From Anaerolineaceae bacterium (GTDB taxonomy: Bacteria > Chloroflexota > Anaerolineae > Anaerolineales > Anaerolineaceae), in assembly GCA_021107195.1 (NCBI GenBank), contig JAIOTF010000026.1, positions 1-5,463 of the forward strand: 5,463 nucleotides of DNA, written 5' to 3'. The translations under genes and the position numbers were made by a program. The notes under the pieces were generated by a model. The model saw only the letters and a list, made by a program, of their open reading frames with translations, was not told where the DNA came from and did not search any database. Of the stretch, positions 4,843 to 5,463 are shown one piece after another; position 1 is the stretch's first letter, and every line of letters starts with the position of its first letter.

Positions 4843-5463
4843 CTAACCCGGCTGATTCTTTAAATCCTCAAACATCTTCCGCCTTCGCCGCGTGATCACC
4901 GGCGCCAGAATTTTCCGCAGCAGGTACTTGGCATGGATAACCGAGAACCAGGAACCGCCCTCACGGCGGTGTACCTTGAGCATCTCCGGCCAGCAGCGGT
5001 CGTCCGCCGAAATGGTCTTAGCATCCCCATGCAGCCGGAAGTTCGCCCACACCCGCGGATGATAGACCAACGTCGAAACCTTCGCCATCCTCACCCACAG
5101 ATCATAATCCATTGCAAAATAAAAGGAAGGATCAAGCGGAGCAACCTGCTTCCACAAAGCTGCCCGAAAGAACGAAGCCTGCTGACAGATATGCACATAC
5201 CCGCGCCGCAGGCGGCGGTAATCGGTTTGTGCCGATGGGAATTTGCCAATCACCTTATCTTCGGCATCGATAAAATTGCCGTCCCCGTACACCATCCCCA
5301 CTTCGGGATGCTCCTGCAAATACGCCACCGCTTCAGCAACGGCATGCGGTTCAAGCGTGTCATCTGAATTGAGCCAGGCCAGTACCTCGCCTTTCGCCAT
5401 CGCAAAGCCCTTGTTGATAGCATCGGTCTGTCCCAAATCCGGCTCTGATACCCAATAGGCCAA
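4843..5463 (-). CDS. Family-2 glycosyltransferase, N-terminus cut by window edge
   Basis: The frame runs off the right edge; 206 C-terminal residues are present and the first visible codon (TTG) is probably internal. The family transfers a sugar from a nucleotide-sugar donor to a polysaccharide or lipid acceptor at the cytoplasmic face of the membrane. The visible part starts in the middle of the GT-A fold. WVSEPDLGQTDAINKGF (4-20) is a well-known signature of this subgroup. WLNSDD (30-35) gives the metal/donor-binding Asp motif, VYGDGNFID (58-66) follows, and AMDYDLWVRM (117-126) contains the likely catalytic acid. A basic tail with RRRRK (192-196) follows. Full-length relatives are about 270-310 residues, so 70-100 residues are missing. 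The donor and product cannot be told; O-antigen, exopolysaccharide or glycan roles are typical. A decayed copy of its 3' end lies at 3954-4025, on the other side of the lipoprotein gene. Confidence 0.9.
   Translation of the reverse strand: MAYWVSEPDLGQTDAINKGFAMAKGEVLAWLNSDDTLEPHAVAEAVAYLQEHPEVGMVYGDGNFIDAEDKVIGKFPSAQTDYRRLRRGYVHICQQASFFRAALWKQVAPLDPSFYFAMDYDLWVRMAKVSTLVYHPRVWANFRLHGDAKTISADDRCWPEMLKVHRREGGSWFSVIHAKYLLRKILAPVITRRRRKMFEDLKNQPG

Noticed and set aside
4933..5367. Plus-strand open frame of 144 codons
   Set aside because: It is a shadow of the glycosyltransferase on the opposite strand, whose motifs are clear.
1..5463. CRISPR array, tRNA or rRNA gene, insertion sequence
   Set aside because: No regularly spaced short repeats, no cloverleaf or rRNA signature, and no transposase or terminal inverted repeats were seen on either strand.

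Overview
The window is a bacterial chromosomal segment in which every supported gene reads on the minus strand, from high coordinates to low. GC content is moderate, about 50-57% in housekeeping-type stretches and near 33% in parts of the specificity gene. The ~100-residue repeat style of the lipoprotein, its pairing with a polysaccharide-type glycosyltransferase, and the tall HsdM subtype recall Anaerolineae-like Chloroflexota. That is recall and inference only: no rRNA or marker gene is present to fix the taxonomy.

From right to left: (1) positions 5463-4843 hold the C-terminal ~206 residues of a family-2 glycosyltransferase that continues beyond the right edge. (2) An 89-base gap carries a good sigma70-type promoter. 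(3) Positions 4753-4094 encode a 219-residue secreted lipoprotein built from two tandem copies of one cysteine-paired beta-type domain. (4) The 294-base gap at 4093-3800 holds no intact gene. It contains a short decayed second copy of the glycosyltransferase 3' end, three G6-G7 tracts, and a hairpin over the best -10 candidate for the next operon. (5) Positions 3799-1 carry a tightly packed operon: hsdM (type I DNA methyltransferase), hsdS (specificity subunit with two target-recognition domains), and a third gene cut by the left edge.

The third gene is the most interesting item. Its frame is open without a stop from position 378 to position 1 (126 codons). Its product looks like an HslV/proteasome-beta-type N-terminal nucleophile (Ntn) hydrolase: a threonine directly after the initiator Met, an Asp and a Lys at the spacing of proteasome Asp17 and Lys33, and an FAGxTxxA segment. 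It starts inside the hsdS stop codon (ATGA overlap) behind a full AGGAGG ribosome site, and hsdS starts inside the hsdM stop codon in the same way. All three proteins should therefore be made from one transcript by coupled translation.

HsdM and HsdS together form a modification methyltransferase. The restriction subunit HsdR is not in the window and could lie past the left edge. A peptidase-like gene locked into a type I modification operon suggests (inference) a dedicated proteolytic control of restriction, or an accessory defence effector, but no unfoldase partner is visible.
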